A stretch of DNA of 64,000 bases. Source: Thiomicrorhabdus sp. ZW0627 (GTDB taxonomy: Bacteria > Pseudomonadota > Gammaproteobacteria > Thiomicrospirales > Thiomicrospiraceae). How positions within the stretch are numbered: the first letter of the stretch is position 1; every line of letters starts with the position of its first letter. The notes beneath the pieces are model-generated. The model searched no databases. It saw nothing but the letters and a program-made list of their open reading frames with translations, and had not been told where the DNA came from. This document shows positions 25,695-34,085 of this stretch, in pieces. The stretch spans positions 1,266,259 through 1,330,258 of the forward strand of contig NZ_JARUQR010000001.1 in assembly GCF_029767005.1 (NCBI RefSeq), written 5' to 3'. A program made the translations under genes and the position numbers.

Positions 25695-27226
25695 AACCGC
25701 AAGACAGATATAAAAAACTGGAACAACATCTAAATGAAGAAAATCCTCTGCTCTTGAGCGCTATCAATAACTACAAAGAACTCGACGCTATTGGTTACAA
25801 AACCGGATTATTAACGAAAGACGAGACCTATGCATCACAAATATCGTGGTGGCCGGTTATTTCCGTTCTAGGAACATTTTCAGCAGGTAAATCGTCGTTT
25901 ATCAACCAATATACTCAGCGCAACGTCCAGACTTCAGGTAATCAAGCCGTCGACGAAAAGTTTACCGCCATCTGCTTCGGTAACGGCACTGAAGTCCACA
26001 CCCTTCCAGGTCTCGCCCTAAACGCAGACCCGCGCTTCCCATTTTTCGGCATCGCCGAGGAAATTGAGAAAGTCGATCAAGGAGAAGGCAATAAAATCGA
26101 TCATTATCTACAGCTCAAAACCGTGCCTGAAGAGATATTGAAAGGAAAAATTCTCATCGACTCGCCTGGGTTCGATGCCGACGCCCAACGCGATTCGACT
26201 TTAAAACTGACCGATCACATCATCGACATGTCTGACTTGGTACTCGTCTTCTTTGACGCCCGCCATCCTGAACCGGGTGCAATGCGAGACACTTTGCAAC
26301 ACTTGGTCAAGACCCATATCAATCGCAAAGACAGTGACAAGATACTCTACATACTGAACCAGATCGACACGGCGGCGCAAGAAGACAATCCGGAAGAGGT
26401 CATCAGTTCATGGCAACGCGCCCTATCCCAACAAGGATTAATTAGCGGCAACTTTTATACGATTTACAATGAAAATCTAGCGCCACCGATTGCCGATGCA
26501 AATCTGGAAGAACGTTTCAAACGCAAAAAAGATCAAGATCTGGAACAGATACTGAACCGGATGGACAAAGTCAGTATAGAGCGAGCCTACCGTATCGCCC
26601 ACAAAGCGGAAACGCTTGCAAACGAAATACGAGAGCAGAAAATCCCGCAAATCGAAACAGCCATAAAACGCTGGCGCCGAAAAGTCATTGTGGCAGACAT
26701 CGTTATTCTGGGCGCGCTGCTTAGCGGACTGGATTGGCTCTACTGGTCAAACCATTCAAAACTAACCTCTTTCAATGAATGGCTGGCAAATGACTGGATG
26801 CACGGTACCTTGATAAGCGGAATCCTGCTTGCAGCGGTATTTGGCATTCACTATTATTTACGCAATAAACTCTGCCAATTTGACACCCGTAAACTCGAAA
26901 AACAACAACCGGATATTGCCAATGCATTACGTCACAACAATCGTTTCTGGCGAGGCATGTTCAGTAAAAACGTCCGCGGCTGGAGCAAACGTACTCAAAA
27001 ACGTCTGATAAACATCATCCAAACAAGCAAACAGACCATACAGAGTCTGAACGACCAATTTGCCAACCCGTCAGGACAAGTGTCGAAAGAACCGCATGCC
27101 GTACAGGAAAAGGGCTTGGATACGAAGATGGATGACGAAAAGAACGTCGAGACAGACGATTCATCCTTGATTGAACTCGATAAGTTGACGGATGCATCCG
27201 ACAAGACAGAGCAAAATAAAACTTAA
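25691..27226 (+). CDS. EHD/dynamin-like membrane-associated GTPase
   Basis: Predicted 511-residue large GTPase. G1 is GTFSAGKSS at 61-69, a switch-I Thr lies in EKFTAICFG (about 89-97), G3 is DSPG at 157-160, and G4 is the variant NQID at 223-226 instead of NKxD. The segment TLPGLALNADPRFPFFGI after switch I and FFDARHPEPGAMRD after G3 resemble eukaryotic EHD ATPases/GTPases and bacterial dynamin-like proteins that bend or tubulate membranes. Two C-terminal transmembrane helices (about 335-355 and 376-393) would anchor it, and a charged tail follows. It is the last gene of the cluster and precedes a strong terminator. Subfamily placement is from motifs only. Confidence 0.8.
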   Translation: MKPQDRYKKLEQHLNEENPLLLSAINNYKELDAIGYKTGLLTKDETYASQISWWPVISVLGTFSAGKSSFINQYTQRNVQTSGNQAVDEKFTAICFGNGTEVHTLPGLALNADPRFPFFGIAEEIEKVDQGEGNKIDHYLQLKTVPEEILKGKILIDSPGFDADAQRDSTLKLTDHIIDMSDLVLVFFDARHPEPGAMRDTLQHLVKTHINRKDSDKILYILNQIDTAAQEDNPEEVISSWQRALSQQGLISGNFYTIYNENLAPPIADANLEERFKRKKDQDLEQILNRMDKVSIERAYRIAHKAETLANEIREQKIPQIETAIKRWRRKVIVADIVILGALLSGLDWLYWSNHSKLTSFNEWLANDWMHGTLISGILLAAVFGIHYYLRNKLCQFDTRKLEKQQPDIANALRHNNRFWRGMFSKNVRGWSKRTQKRLINIIQTSKQTIQSLNDQFANPSGQVSKEPHAVQEKGLDTKMDDEKNVETDDSSLIELDKLTDASDKTEQNKT

Positions 27227-27240
27227 CTGAAACGCAATAC

Positions 27241-27279
27241 TTCATTCGGGAACCCAGAGAAATTGGGTTTCCGAATGAA
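27241..27279. terminator. Bidirectional terminator hairpin
   Basis: A 16-bp stem with a single G-T pair (TTCATTCGGGAACCCA with TGGGTTTCCGAATGAA) lies between the convergent GTPase and diguanylate cyclase genes. It could end transcription from both sides. Confidence 0.75.
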
Positions 27280-27321
27280 GAGACCAAGCAGAACTAATCC
27301 TATATTGACTTAGAAAACAGT

Positions 27322-30003
27322 CTAACTCACCAGTTTCCTGACCACGACTTGATTCCTGCCTTTAGACTTGGCTTCATAAAGCAACATATCAACCTGTTTC
27401 ATAATCGTCTTAGTCTCGACCAATTCATGGACTTCCAAAAAGACGGCGCCAATCGAGATCGTCACCTTATGGAATGGAGAGGACATATTTTCAATTTCCA
27501 TGCTTTCGATTTGGGCACATAACTCATGAAGGTGCTTTTCGAACTGTTCGAAGGTTTCAACATAAGCCAACGCCATGAACTCCTCGCCGCCGATACGGAA
27601 AACACAATCGTCCGTCCGAGAAAATGACGCCTTGATTTTCGCTGAAATCCGTTTCAATACCTCATCACCATGTTGATGACCGTAAGCGTCATTGATGCTC
27701 TTGAAAAAGTCGATATCCAGCATAGCTAACGCCAACGGCATCTGCTCCCGGTGTGCCCGTTTGACTTCTCGCTCAAGCGTCTCATTGAAGTAACGTCTGT
27801 TATACAAACCGGTCAACTCATCCAAAAGTGAAAGCTGCTCAATCCGTTTCTTATCTGTAATGTTCACCCGCGTCGCGGTAACCCGAGTCACCTTTCCGAA
27901 AATGTCCTTCACAGGCGTCAACGTCAAATCCACCCAATAGGAATCTCCGGAACGGGTTCTACCCTGCATTTCTCCCTTCCAAAGCTTACCGGATTCCACC
28001 TGTTGAAAAATTGCGGCTTTGGCTGCGTCACTCATAGCATGAGCAGCCAAACTCAAATAACTCATCCCTACCAACTCATCCTTGGAATATCCTGACAACT
28101 CTGCAAAAGAATCACTTGCCCAGATGATCTCCTTGGTTTTCAGATCGATTTCGGTCGCATAAGAAAGCTCATGAATCTCGTGGATGTAAGATTTTTGTCT
28201 TGTCTTCTGGTAGGCATAAATCAACACCAGAACCAATAACGCCATAAAAATTACAGACAATGGAATTCCAATTTCCATCAACTGCTGCGTATCCATTTTA
28301 TTGACCACTTCCAGCTTGATCCAGTGATTGAAAATCTCCTGACGCTCCTCGTCCGTCACCGAATCAAGTGCTTTCTGAATAATGCTGAATAGAATAGGGT
28401 TGTCTTTCTGAACCCCCATCGCCAATTCGAATCGCTCGTCAAATTGACCGATAATGCGAACGCCTTCCAATCCATATTTACGGATTGCATAGTTGATTGC
28501 AGCCAGGTTCCCCGAGTAGGCCATTGCCCTCCCGTTGATCACCGCATCCAGCCCTTCCTTAACAGAAGAAACCGGCAACAAATGTATGCCCGGATACTGG
28601 TTTTTTAGATATTCCTGTGACCAATAACCTTTTACCACTGCAACGGTTCGCCCGTTCAACTGGGCATAATCGTCAATAAATTTCATTCCTTCTTTAGCCG
28701 CCAACACCATAGGGAACGACAGGAACGGCTTGGTGAAATTCATATAAGCTTTACGCTCGCTGGTCGCGACTGCACAAGAATACATATCCAGTTCATCGCG
28801 TTTAGCCATTTCGACCACTTCCGACCACGACTTATCGATGACCGGCTGAAACTTCATACCAAACTTCTTTTCAAACAGTTTTAAGTATTCCGCAGCAATC
28901 CCTCGGTTAACGCCATGCTTGTCAATGAATTCAAATGGCTCCCATTTGGTATCGTTGGCGAGTTTAATGACCGGATGTTTACTCAGATACTTAATCTCTT
29001 CAGGGGTCAGCGTGGATCGATTTGCGTTGAATATAAAGTGATCGATATTCAACCGGTCATACTGCTCCTGAGTGATCAAACCGGCTTCTTTGGCACCGGC
29101 AGCGGTCGCCATCAATTTCGAGGCTTCGACCTTACCGATTGGCGTCTCTCCCGACTGAACGTAACGAGTCGTTGCTTTCGCCTCGGCCAACATCGAATCC
29201 CTGGATTTCAATACCGGGTAATTCTGCATGATGAAATCCACCACCTCTTCCTGATGATGAATGGCATATTTCCATCCTTTGATTGTGGCGGCTTTAAACT
29301 TCTCCACCAAATTTGGTTGAAGCTGTGCTTTACTCTGGGAAGTAATTAAAAAATCCCCGTAGCTCTGTACGCCGTAGGTCTTAGGATCCAGAACATAGTA
29401 CGGAATACCCCGTTTTTCGAGACGATAAGGTTCGTTGGTGTAATAAGCCGCGTAGAGGTCAACATTGTGCTTGATGAAATCGTTCAGGTCACCCGACGAC
29501 TTCATGATTTCAATCGGTTCAGATACCAGTGTCTTGGCTTTGTCCAACAAACTGTTGATTTGCAGATTGCCGTAATGCATCACACGCTTGCCCGACAATT
29601 CGGACAAATCTGTAACCGGAAAATGCGACAACAGCACCATCGGGGAAAATTGAAAAGAAGCCATCACCAACGAAATCGGGGCGCCCTTGGCGAAATCCAC
29701 CACCAAGGTTCCATAACCAACCGCAAAATCCGATCGCCCGGAGACTACCTCTTCAACCACATTGATACCCGGACGCCACCCTTTAATCGTGACATCCATC
29801 CCGGCTTCCTTGTAATAGCCTTTATAAATCGCTGCATAATAACCCGCAAACTGATACTGATGATTCCAGTTGATTTGCAGGCTGACCGGCGTCAATGGGG
29901 AATGGGGTTCTTCGGCATAGACCGTTTTCGGAACAAGCACTGACAAAGTCAGCAGTAACCAGGTCAAGAAGGGAAACAAAAACGCACGACGGGTATTATT
30001 CAT
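27322..30003 (-). CDS. Dual periplasmic-binding-domain PAS-GGDEF diguanylate cyclase
   Basis: Predicted 893-residue inner-membrane sensor making cyclic di-GMP. Order: signal peptide; NMT1/THI5-type binding domain (about 30-330, starting VSLQINWNHQYQFAGYYAA); a second, SBP_bac_3-type binding domain (about 340-580); a transmembrane helix near 590-612; PAS domain (about 625-745); GGDEF domain with active GGEEF at 805-809 and an RxxD inhibitory site (RTDD) just before. Start chosen at 30003 for the signal peptide; an in-frame ATG at 30045 is possible, and neither has a good ribosome binding site. The NMT1-like domain suggests a pyrimidine- or sulfonate-like ligand, unproven. Confidence 0.88.
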   Translation of the reverse strand: MNNTRRAFLFPFLTWLLLTLSVLVPKTVYAEEPHSPLTPVSLQINWNHQYQFAGYYAAIYKGYYKEAGMDVTIKGWRPGINVVEEVVSGRSDFAVGYGTLVVDFAKGAPISLVMASFQFSPMVLLSHFPVTDLSELSGKRVMHYGNLQINSLLDKAKTLVSEPIEIMKSSGDLNDFIKHNVDLYAAYYTNEPYRLEKRGIPYYVLDPKTYGVQSYGDFLITSQSKAQLQPNLVEKFKAATIKGWKYAIHHQEEVVDFIMQNYPVLKSRDSMLAEAKATTRYVQSGETPIGKVEASKLMATAAGAKEAGLITQEQYDRLNIDHFIFNANRSTLTPEEIKYLSKHPVIKLANDTKWEPFEFIDKHGVNRGIAAEYLKLFEKKFGMKFQPVIDKSWSEVVEMAKRDELDMYSCAVATSERKAYMNFTKPFLSFPMVLAAKEGMKFIDDYAQLNGRTVAVVKGYWSQEYLKNQYPGIHLLPVSSVKEGLDAVINGRAMAYSGNLAAINYAIRKYGLEGVRIIGQFDERFELAMGVQKDNPILFSIIQKALDSVTDEERQEIFNHWIKLEVVNKMDTQQLMEIGIPLSVIFMALLVLVLIYAYQKTRQKSYIHEIHELSYATEIDLKTKEIIWASDSFAELSGYSKDELVGMSYLSLAAHAMSDAAKAAIFQQVESGKLWKGEMQGRTRSGDSYWVDLTLTPVKDIFGKVTRVTATRVNITDKKRIEQLSLLDELTGLYNRRYFNETLEREVKRAHREQMPLALAMLDIDFFKSINDAYGHQHGDEVLKRISAKIKASFSRTDDCVFRIGGEEFMALAYVETFEQFEKHLHELCAQIESMEIENMSSPFHKVTISIGAVFLEVHELVETKTIMKQVDMLLYEAKSKGRNQVVVRKLVS

Positions 30004-30148
30004 TATGAATTTAAAGCCAATATTCAATATAGAGAAACCATACAATAAAGCGGTAAATAAGGGAACGTAATTTTTTTACTGCAAGGATTCAAAATTTTTA
30101 ATGTATCAACGATTACATGGTATCCGCGACTTACCCACACTTGTCGCC

Positions 30149-30349
30149 TTAGACTAAATCAGGATGTTGCCGCATAAAACGCATTGCAGGAGGAATTCGC
30201 TGCTCCGCATTAGGGGGATGGTTTTCCTGAAGGCTTCTCAAAGCCTCAAATGCTTCTTCTACCGATTTAAAGCTCGCCAGAATCTCGCCTTGCTTACTAA
30301 TCAGGAAAAAATCACCATCGTACTCCAGGTCATATTGAGAGGTTTTCAT
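30149..30349 (-). CDS. Small hypothetical protein
   Basis: A 66-residue acidic protein with a good AAGGAAA ribosome binding site before ATG 30349. It begins MKTSQYDLEYDGDFFLISKQ, which looks like a short beta-hairpin, followed by a helix (VEEAFEALRSLQ) and a polar tail. No signal peptide, Cys pair or known motif. It stands alone between the diguanylate cyclase and mutM. Accepted because of the ribosome binding site and normal amino-acid composition. Confidence 0.55.
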   Translation of the reverse strand: MKTSQYDLEYDGDFFLISKQGEILASFKSVEEAFEALRSLQENHPPNAEQRIPPAMRFMRQHPDLV

Positions 30350-30491
30350 CGCATTTCCTTTCTAGCTCGCTCGTTCAAGTTCCTCACTAAACCGAAATGC
30401 CATTAGACGTATTTTTTAACTTGGCCCAATGAAATTTTCATTACAATAAAGCGCTTAAACCAATAGACACAATACCAAGCTAGAAACATTC

Positions 30492-31343
30492 ATGCCAGAA
30501 TTACCCGAAGTTGAAACCACCCGCAGAGGCATCGAACCTAAAATAGATCGCCAAACCATCACTAAGGTCGTGATTCGCAACCCGAATCTGCGTTGGCCGA
30601 TCGATTCGGACCTACCTGAAAAACTGACAGGCCTGTCGATTCAGGAAGTCGCCCGTCGCGGCAAATACCTGCTTCTAAAAACAGCAAAAGGCACTCTTTT
30701 GGTTCATTTGGGCATGTCCGGCAACCTTAGGGTTCTTCCAGTCGGCACTCCCGCTCAAAAACATGACCATGTCGACATCGAATTCGATAACGGTTACCTA
30801 TTACGCTTGAACGATCCTCGCAGATTCGGCGCCGTACTCTGGCACGACGCGTCTAAAGGTGATTTAGAATCCCACGAACGGTTGGCCGACCTTGGCCCCG
30901 AACCGCTGTCGGACGATTTCAACGGAGCCTATCTCTATAAGCTGTCCCGCAACCGAAAGGTCGCCGTGAAGAGTTTTATCATGAACAGTCATGTTGTGGT
31001 CGGTGCGGGCAACATCTACGCTAACGAGGCCTTGTTCTTATCGAAGATCCATCCGCTGACACCCGCACAGCAACTGACTAAAACTCAATGTGAAACCCTT
31101 GCAAATAACATTAAGAAGGTGCTGGCGGCTGCCATTGAGCAGGGCGGAACCACCTTGAAAGACTTTTTGAATGCGGACGGAAAACCGGGGTATTTTGTAC
31201 AGAAACTGAACGTCTACGGCCGTGACAAGCAGGCCTGTCCGGTTTGCGGCACGCCAATTGAACGATTGGTACTCAATCAGCGCGCCAGCTACGTCTGTCC
31301 GAAATGCCAGCCGTTGAAACGCAGTCGAACGAAAAAAGCTTAG
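30492..31343 (+). CDS. mutM: Formamidopyrimidine-DNA glycosylase
   Basis: Base-excision repair enzyme that removes 8-oxoguanine and formamidopyrimidines and nicks the DNA by beta/delta elimination. It begins MPELPEVETTRRGI with the catalytic Pro2 and Glu3. The conserved Lys is in HLGMSGNLR vicinity, and the ARRGKYLLL, NDPRRFGAV and VVVGAGNIYANEALF blocks are present. The C-terminal zinc finger has Cys249, Cys252, Cys269 and Cys272. The 283-residue length is slightly above the usual 270 because of a basic tail. Two copies of CAGGCCTG are in the gene and a third, extended copy follows the stop codon. Confidence 0.97.
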   Translation: MPELPEVETTRRGIEPKIDRQTITKVVIRNPNLRWPIDSDLPEKLTGLSIQEVARRGKYLLLKTAKGTLLVHLGMSGNLRVLPVGTPAQKHDHVDIEFDNGYLLRLNDPRRFGAVLWHDASKGDLESHERLADLGPEPLSDDFNGAYLYKLSRNRKVAVKSFIMNSHVVVGAGNIYANEALFLSKIHPLTPAQQLTKTQCETLANNIKKVLAAAIEQGGTTLKDFLNADGKPGYFVQKLNVYGRDKQACPVCGTPIERLVLNQRASYVCPKCQPLKRSRTKKA

Positions 31344-31347
31344 AACC

Positions 31348-31361
31348 GAACAGGCCTGTTC
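31348..31361. repeat. GAACAGGCCTGTTC palindrome
   Basis: Perfect 14-base palindrome just after the mutM stop codon, between the convergent mutM and modC genes. One of 20 octamer-core copies in the window and the fullest match to the consensus. Confidence 0.85.
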
Positions 31362-31396
31362 AAAAAAATGATTAAGAAAGCGGAGATTGAGCGTGT

Positions 31397-32485
31397 CTAT
31401 TCGGTCACGGCCACCGATTTGATCAATGCAAAGACCGTTTTCCCGACACGTAAATGCAAACGCTCGGCCGAATGATTCGTGACTTCGGCAAACAGCTTTT
31501 GACCGTCCGCCATCAACAATCGCACCAAGGTTCGGTGTTCGCCTTTTGGAATCAATTCGCAGATGGTGGTTTTGAAGTGGTTAATGATGCTCAAATCCTT
31601 AGGGTCGGAAAGCGCAATACTGACATCTCGAGCCAAAACCCTCACCCGCACCGCCTTTTGAGTCAATTCCGACAGATCCGATAGCCATAGTCGATCTTCC
31701 CCCATGACAACCGGATGCAGACCCGCTTCCATCGGCATCGACAGACCTTCCAGAACCGATACCACTCCCTCTTCGGCGAAGAGCGGCGAATCCGGCCGAG
31801 CCAACGCCTCCTGCAGAGTTTCGACTGTTTCAATCTTTCCGTCATGCATGAACACGACTCGATCCGCCAAGCGCTCCACTTCCGCCGGCGAGTGTGTGAT
31901 GTACAACAACGGAATCTTGTAAGCCGCCACCACGTCTTCAATCAACGCCAACAACTCGGATTTAGAACGCCAATCCAACGCAGACAAAGGTTCGTCCATA
32001 CAGAGAATATCAGGTCGACTCAACAGCGCCCGGGCAATCGCCACACGCTGACGTTCACCGCCCGACAGATAGGTAACCGCACGATCCAGTTTATCGGCAA
32101 TACCGACACGACTGACGATTTCGTTAAACTCGGCATCCGACAACTCCGCGACACCTTTGGGCAATCGCTTCATGCCGTAATTCAGATTCTGGCGTACCGT
32201 CATATGCGGAAACAGCGCCGCATCCTGAAACACAAAGCCGATATTGCGTGCTTGCGGCGCCATCCGGCGAGAGCCTTCCTGCCAAATTTTACCGTTCACA
32301 ACAAGAATGCCTTGAGTGCGTTTATCCAGCCCGCTCATAGCACGCAACAACGTGCTTTTACCACTACCTGATCGCCCGAATAACACGGTCACACCGTCCA
32401 GATCCAGACTAAAATCACCACTGTCGAGTTCAAACTCGCCCAATTTCAATTTCAGGTAACCATGCATCATCGGTTTGTTTTGCAT
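31397..32485 (-). CDS. modC: Molybdate ABC transporter ATP-binding protein
   Basis: Cytoplasmic ATPase of the ModABC molybdate importer, 362 residues. Walker A GRSGSGKST at 37-45, ABC signature LSGGERQ from 140, Walker B ILCMDEP near 160-166, and a C-terminal Mop/TOBE domain from about 290 (SIINHFKTTICELIPKG) that binds molybdate and regulates the transporter. It begins one base after the modB stop codon, so the operon is tightly packed. Length and the Mop domain distinguish it from sulfate and iron paralogues. Confidence 0.95.
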   Translation of the reverse strand: MQNKPMMHGYLKLKLGEFELDSGDFSLDLDGVTVLFGRSGSGKSTLLRAMSGLDKRTQGILVVNGKIWQEGSRRMAPQARNIGFVFQDAALFPHMTVRQNLNYGMKRLPKGVAELSDAEFNEIVSRVGIADKLDRAVTYLSGGERQRVAIARALLSRPDILCMDEPLSALDWRSKSELLALIEDVVAAYKIPLLYITHSPAEVERLADRVVFMHDGKIETVETLQEALARPDSPLFAEEGVVSVLEGLSMPMEAGLHPVVMGEDRLWLSDLSELTQKAVRVRVLARDVSIALSDPKDLSIINHFKTTICELIPKGEHRTLVRLLMADGQKLFAEVTNHSAERLHLRVGKTVFALIKSVAVTE

Positions 32486-32486
32486 C

Positions 32487-33182
32487 CTACCCCACCTTCA
32501 CACCAAAACGGCGGTTCAGACCGTAAACTAACATCAACACCACAAGAGCGAAAACCAACATCATCGCCGATAAAATATGCGCCTGATCGTATTCCAGACT
32601 TTCCACGTGATCGAAAATGTCGATCGACACCATTCGGGTCTCACCCGGAATGTTGCCACCCACCATCAACACCACACCGAACTCACCGACAGTATGCGCG
32701 AAGGTCAGAGTCGCCGCCACCAGAAAGCCTCTTTGGGACAACGGCAAAACAACGGAAAAGAAACGGTCCAAGACACCTGCACGCAGCGTAGCCGCCGCAT
32801 CCAACAAGCGTTGTGGAATGGCTTCAAAAGCGTGCATCAAAGGCTGAACCGCAAACGGCAGCGAATAAATCACCGACCCGATAACCAGCCCGGTTTTACT
32901 GAAGGTCAGTTGCCCTTCAAATCCGAAAAAGCGTAGAAACTCGGTGACCGGCCCGGTTGGATTGAAAATAATCAGCAGATAAAAACCGAGTACCGTCGGA
33001 GGCAACACCAGCGGCAAAGCCACCAACGCTTCCAGAAAAACTTTGTTGGAGGAACGCATCTGCGCCATCCACCACGCCAAAGGTGTACCGACAACCAGAA
33101 GAACCAGTGTAGTGATGGCTGCGACTTCCAAAGTCAGCCAAATGGGGCCCAAGTTGATTTCGGTTCCGAAAATTTCCAACAT
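32487..33182 (-). CDS. modB: Molybdate ABC transporter permease
   Basis: Inner-membrane channel subunit of the molybdate importer, 231 residues, about five transmembrane helices. It has the family's ALPLVLPPTVLGFYLL segment and the EAA-type cytoplasmic loop (DAAATLRAGVLDRFFSVVLP), which docks on ModC. It lies between modA and modC on the minus strand, with 59 bases separating it from modA. Confidence 0.95.
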   Translation of the reverse strand: MLEIFGTEINLGPIWLTLEVAAITTLVLLVVGTPLAWWMAQMRSSNKVFLEALVALPLVLPPTVLGFYLLIIFNPTGPVTEFLRFFGFEGQLTFSKTGLVIGSVIYSLPFAVQPLMHAFEAIPQRLLDAAATLRAGVLDRFFSVVLPLSQRGFLVAATLTFAHTVGEFGVVLMVGGNIPGETRMVSIDIFDHVESLEYDQAHILSAMMLVFALVVLMLVYGLNRRFGVKVG

Positions 33183-33241
33183 TTGTTTTCCTAAAGTTGA
33201 ATTCTATCTAAAGCATTTATTTCAATTTCGACGCGGGCATT

Positions 33242-34009
33242 TTAACTGACGTTGTAACCAAATTGCTTGATGATCTCAATCGCTTTCGGCGTTTTAATGA
33301 ATTTCATAAAGGCCTTGACCGCTTCATTGTCCTTGCCGCGTTTGGTGATCAACGCGCCTTGATTGATGGGTTTGTAATCCGTTTGCGGTACAACCCAGTA
33401 TTGCCCCTTTCCATACACCGGGCTTTGTGGATCAACGACCTGAGACATAGCCACAAAACCGATCTCCGCATTACGCGTCACCACATACTGAAACGCATGG
33501 GCAATGCTTTCACCGTTGACGATTTTGGACTTTACGCCGTCATACAATCCTTTGCTCTTCAGATAGGAAACCGCGCGCTCGCCATAAGGTGCCGTCTTGG
33601 GATTAGCGACTGCAAGATGATTGAATTCGGCCGCTTTCAAAACGTCCAACGGCTGATCTTTAACAGGAAACTTTGCGCTGTATAGAACGATTTGACCCTG
33701 CGCATAAACGAAATAACTGTCCGCCACTCCGTTACCGTCCTCAATGGTTTTCTTGGGACGACGTTCATCCGCACCGAAAAACGCATCGAACGGCGCACCG
33801 TTGCGAATCTGTGCATACAATTTTCCGGTCGGGCCGAACGAGAATTTCACGTGATGACCGGTCTCCTTCTCAAACACCTTGCCCACGGCTTCGATGGTCT
33901 TAGTGAAATTCGCCGCCACCGCAATATTGGCGGTTTCCGCAAACACCTGTGAAGAAACCAACAGGCCTGTTGAAAACATCAAAATTCCAAACAAACGTTT
34001 CATACCCAT
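33242..34009 (-). CDS. modA: Molybdate-binding periplasmic protein
   Basis: Periplasmic receptor of the molybdate importer, 255 residues. The signal peptide ends near SQVFAETANI, and the mature chain shows the ModA pattern AVAANFTKTIEAVGKVFEKE, then FSFGPTGKLYAQIRNGAPFD with its oxyanion-binding Ser/Thr, and VFFGAD-type and NPKTAPYG motifs (read here as AFFGADERR and ANPKTAPYGERA). An AACAGGCCTGTT palindrome falls within the signal-peptide coding part (33960-33971). A palindromic operator candidate lies 20 bases upstream. Confidence 0.95.
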   Translation of the reverse strand: MGMKRLFGILMFSTGLLVSSQVFAETANIAVAANFTKTIEAVGKVFEKETGHHVKFSFGPTGKLYAQIRNGAPFDAFFGADERRPKKTIEDGNGVADSYFVYAQGQIVLYSAKFPVKDQPLDVLKAAEFNHLAVANPKTAPYGERAVSYLKSKGLYDGVKSKIVNGESIAHAFQYVVTRNAEIGFVAMSQVVDPQSPVYGKGQYWVVPQTDYKPINQGALITKRGKDNEAVKAFMKFIKTPKAIEIIKQFGYNVS

Positions 34010-34028
34010 TTCCTCTCTATCAAATCAA

Positions 34029-34048
34029 ATATGAACTTAAGTACATAT
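34029..34048 (-). promoter_or_regulatory. Candidate ModE operator upstream of modA
   Basis: A 20-base near-perfect palindrome, ATATGaACTTAAGTaCATAT, with one mismatched position pair. It lies between modE and modA, just upstream of the modA start. Known ModE boxes are AT-rich palindromes with TATA-like half-sites; this one is similar in kind but not an exact match to the E. coli consensus. Confidence 0.55.
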
Positions 34049-34085
34049 CGATACGCAAAAAATTTTCCCCCGAAGGGAATCCGAT

